Shown here piece after piece: positions 6,089 to 8,585 of a stretch of DNA of 8,585 nucleotides. The position numbers and the translations under genes were made by a program. Within the stretch, counting starts at the first letter, position 1. Every line of letters begins with the position of its first letter. Source of the DNA: Gemmatimonadaceae bacterium (GTDB lineage Bacteria; Gemmatimonadota; Gemmatimonadetes; Gemmatimonadales; Gemmatimonadaceae); the NCBI GenBank assembly GCA_025357975.1, contig JANYKY010000216.1, positions 1 to 8,585 on the forward strand. The letters are read 5' to 3'. The notes beneath the pieces were generated by a model. It saw nothing but the letters and a program-made list of their open reading frames with translations, was not told where the DNA came from and searched no databases.

Positions 6089-8585
6089 TCAGAAAGTGAA
6101 GTTGAGGGTCGCTGTCAGACGGCTGAGCGGCGGAATGATTCCCTGATCGAGGCCGCCGATGCTGGTGCCGTTGACGGTGGCGCTGACTTCCGGATCGGGG
6201 CCTCGATAATTAGTCCGGATCCCGAGCTCTCGTGCCGCCACGGTGATGGACGTATGCCTGATTCCCGGCAGCATGTTGTCTCTGAGCGAGTAGCTCGCCG
6301 ATACTTCGCGCAGTTTGACAAACGACGCGTCCTGGATGAATTGATTTTGCGTACTGAATACGAACGCGTTGACGACGCCCGATTCGGCCACACGGAGCGC
6401 TGGATATTTCTGCGGGTTGATGTTGATATCGCAGAGACCCTTGCTGAGCGCCCCGCTGCAGCGGAGAAGCTCGTTGGCGTTGCGCAACTTATTGCCACTT
6501 CGCCAGTCGACAAGCGCGTAAAGACGGAGCCGGCCGAAGACTGTGACCGTATTTGAAATCGCCCCGATGTGGGTCGGGGTGGGCGTGCCGATGTACACGA
6601 ATGGAGCGGACGAGCACGCGACAGCCGCCTTGCCCGGGCCACCGTCACACAGCACGTTGCTGACCGCTCCGGTCGTGGCGTCCTGCGTGGCTGACACAAC
6701 TCGCCTCGAGAAGTACGATTGGATCGGTCGTCCTACGACGTTGAACTGCCCGGTCGTCGTTACGAGCGAGGGTACTCCTCCGAGGCTTACAATGTTGTTG
6801 TAAGCGGTCGAGTAATTCGCTGAGACATCCCAGGTGAGCGCTCTGGCGGATATCAGCTGCAGTATCGCCTGGAGCTCTATGCCGTTGTTGTCGACCCGGC
6901 CAAGATTCTGGAACTGGTTTCCGAAGAACCCACTCGAAGGGGCGATCGGCTGAGCGACGATTTCATCGAACGTATGCTTGTTATAGTAGGTGAAGTCGAG
7001 CGAAAGCCGGCTGAACAGTTGCGATTCGAATCCGGTTTCGATCTCCTTCCCGCGCTCGGGCTTCAGGTTGAGGTTACCGTACGAGCCAGCCGTGAATGCG
7101 TTTGTTCCACCTGGTCCCTGCACAGGTGAATATGTACGCAGCGCCGTGAACGCCGCCGGTGCTCGGCCGGATTCGCCGTAGGCAGCGCGTAGCTTCAAGG
7201 TGTTGATAAAGCCAACGTGCCAGAACGGTTCTTCGTTGACCACCCACGATGCGCTGACCTTGGGATAGGTGATCAGCTTGAATTTTTCGCCGAACGCGCT
7301 GTTGTTGTCGATTCGGAGAGCACCGGTCAGGAAGAACCGGTTGTTCAGGCTGAACTCCTGTTGCCCGTATCCACCGATCGTGGTGTTGATGACCTGAGTC
7401 TGCTGCGTCGCGAGCGGAACTGCCGTTGCGGAAACGAGATTTACACCCGGGCCCGGGAAATTCTGGCCCCCAAGAACGCTTTGGCTTGTCTCAGTCCGGT
7501 AGAACTGACCCCCGATTGAGGACGACGACCCCAAAGCGTGGGTAAGGTCGAACTTGGCCGTACCGGAATAATCGGCCGAAGCAAGCGTGGACGAAATCAG
7601 AGTCTGCGTGATCTGCCCGGTGGCGTTAGCGAGGGCGAATGGTGCGAGAGCCGGCGTTGCGAATTTCTCCAGGGCTCTTGCGTCTTCACCCGTATAGTCG
7701 ATGCCGACGATTGCCCGCTGGCTGAACCAGCTCGTGGGGCGATGATGGAGCGTCGCGCTCCCCGTGAACCGATTCACTCCGTCACTGTTGTCATACAAGG
7801 TCTGGGCAAACTGCGGCGGCACGTTCGGGTAAAATCCCGCTGCGCCAGCTTTCGTGAACAACAGGGGATGAGCGAGCACCGCGCCAAGCATTGCTGAAAC
7901 GCCTACATCGGCACCGAGGTGATTGTCCGCCTGCACGAAGTTGAGACTGGTCCCGAGGTCGAGCGCCTGGGTCAGAGCGAGGTCCAGATTTCCGTGCGCA
8001 CTTACGCGACGAACCGAGTTGTTCGGCTCGATACCGAGATCGTTCTCATAGTTTGTCGAAAGAAAGTACCGGGCGAGGCCGGCTCCGCCGGAGAGCCCGA
8101 GATTGTACTGGCGAGCCTGACCGGTCTTGAAAATTGGCGTGCCGAGATCCTTTTCGGCCGTGACACCGTTGTACGCGATGACGGTGCCAGTCGCGTCCTT
8201 GACGTAGTTCGTTGGCACACGTCCGGCCGCATCGCGGAAGTAGATCGAGCCGTCCTGAATCTGAAGCGTGACGACTGGCTTGATCCCAGAACCCTTCTTC
8301 GTGATGATCTGGATGACACCGTTGGCGGCTTCGGTCCCGTAAATCGTGGCGGCCGCCGGGCCCTTGATGATCTGGATGCTCTCGATCTCATCCGGGCTGA
8401 TGTCATCCAGGCGTCCCGCTATCTGTGAATTCTGCGATCCAAATCCGACTCCGGTTGGACCGCTACCGGTAGCGTTATTAACGCGGACGCCGTCGATGTA
8501 GATCAGCGGATTGTTGTTGAGTCCAAGACTCGACACGCCGCGGATCTGAATGTTTGGCCCACTGCCCAGGCGCCCGGTCGTCTGC
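6089..8585 (-). CDS. SusC/RagA-family TonB-linked outer membrane receptor (5'-truncated by the window edge)
   Basis: This is an outer-membrane active transporter that imports a ligand captured with its SusD partner, powered by TonB. The first codon in frame lies at 8584 and 831 residues are visible. The frame is open to the window edge, so the signal peptide and any N-terminal carboxypeptidase-like domain lie outside. Visible residues 1-100 are plug domain: IQIRG (12-16), the PLIYIDGVRVN strand (26-36), and the IIKGPAAATIYG...ANGVIQIITKKG block (72-98) typical of SusC plugs. The remainder is beta-barrel, rich in aromatic/polar alternation, ending RLTATLNFTF with the terminal Phe expected for outer-membrane insertion. 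The only four cysteines lie close together (646, 657, 709, 718), probably in surface loops. The GTG at 8536 is a plug-domain Val, not a start. The stop (6091-6089) is one base before the SusD start, so the two are surely cotranscribed. The substrate cannot be inferred from sequence. Confidence 0.95.
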   Translation of the reverse strand, partial: QTTGRLGSGPNIQIRGVSSLGLNNNPLIYIDGVRVNNATGSGPTGVGFGSQNSQIAGRLDDISPDEIESIQIIKGPAAATIYGTEAANGVIQIITKKGSGIKPVVTLQIQDGSIYFRDAAGRVPTNYVKDATGTVIAYNGVTAEKDLGTPIFKTGQARQYNLGLSGGAGLARYFLSTNYENDLGIEPNNSVRRVSAHGNLDLALTQALDLGTSLNFVQADNHLGADVGVSAMLGAVLAHPLLFTKAGAAGFYPNVPPQFAQTLYDNSDGVNRFTGSATLHHRPTSWFSQRAIVGIDYTGEDARALEKFATPALAPFALANATGQITQTLISSTLASADYSGTAKFDLTHALGSSSSIGGQFYRTETSQSVLGGQNFPGPGVNLVSATAVPLATQQTQVINTTIGGYGQQEFSLNNRFFLTGALRIDNNSAFGEKFKLITYPKVSASWVVNEEPFWHVGFINTLKLRAAYGESGRAPAAFTALRTYSPVQGPGGTNAFTAGSYGNLNLKPERGKEIETGFESQLFSRLSLDFTYYNKHTFDEIVAQPIAPSSGFFGNQFQNLGRVDNNGIELQAILQLISARALTWDVSANYSTAYNNIVSLGGVPSLVTTTGQFNVVGRPIQSYFSRRVVSATQDATTGAVSNVLCDGGPGKAAVACSSAPFVYIGTPTPTHIGAISNTVTVFGRLRLYALVDWRSGNKLRNANELLRCSGALSKGLCDININPQKYPALRVAESGVVNAFVFSTQNQFIQDASFVKLREVSASYSLRDNMLPGIRHTSITVAARELGIRTNYRGPDPEVSATVNGTSIGGLDQGIIPPLSRLTATLNFTF

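Noticed and set aside
6115..6699. Minus-strand frame of 194 residues overlapping the SusC C-terminus
   Set aside because: It is an alternative frame of the SusC gene with Arg/Ser-rich translation. The SusC frame is continuous and carries the family features.
7919..8428. Plus-strand frame of 169 residues opposite SusC
   Set aside because: It is antisense to the conserved plug domain, with repeated charged residues and no recognisable fold. It is a shadow of the SusC codon pattern.
8534..8536. GTG at 8536 as start of SusC
   Set aside because: It encodes Val within the IRGVSSLGLNN plug motif, and the frame stays open with SusC-like sequence (TGRLGSGPNIQIRG) up to the window edge. The gene therefore begins outside.

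Overview
All genes run on the minus strand, so the transcriptional order is from the right end of the window to the left. The window reads as a nutrient-acquisition locus of a Gram-negative bacterium. It has an outer-membrane SusC/SusD pair, then a separate run of three exported hydrolases aimed at peptide-like or acylated amino-acid substrates. The organism is probably a Gemmatimonadota member or a similar high-GC soil relative of the Bacteroidota. Support for this is the SusC/SusD architecture with moderately high GC, usable Shine-Dalgarno sites (unlike most Bacteroidota), a short SusD, and a SusC C-terminus and cysteine-bearing loops that I associate with Gemmatimonadota. The assignment is inference, with no search behind it.

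Layout in transcription order: (1) 8585-6089, the C-terminal 831 residues of a SusC/RagA-type TonB-dependent receptor, entering the window in its plug domain. (2) 6087-4753, a RagB/SusD-type surface lipoprotein, one base after the SusC stop. (3) 4728-4697, a clear Rho-independent terminator closing the susCD unit. (4) 4696-4524, a non-coding leader with a tentative promoter and a 9-bp direct repeat 32 bp apart. (5) 4523-2745, a D-aminoacylase-like amidohydrolase lipoprotein. (6) 2708-261 (or from 2744), a secreted two-enzyme fusion of an S12/class C beta-lactamase-like serine hydrolase and an alpha/beta hydrolase. (7) 238-1, the N-terminal 79 residues of a further exported protein, probably a second S12-type serine hydrolase, from a TTG start.

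Working model: the SusCD pair binds and imports a small ligand, while the lipoprotein amidohydrolase and the serine hydrolases cut N-acylated or D-residue-containing peptides or esters in the cell envelope. This rests on family membership and neighbourhood, and the substrate cannot be read from the sequence. The most notable molecular details are the amidohydrolase's loss of the usual HxH metal motif (QxQ instead, with Glu where the bridging Cys should be) and the fusion of two unrelated serine-nucleophile hydrolases with both catalytic sets intact. I found no RNA genes, mobile elements or CRISPR arrays, and nothing that amounts to a wholly new system.
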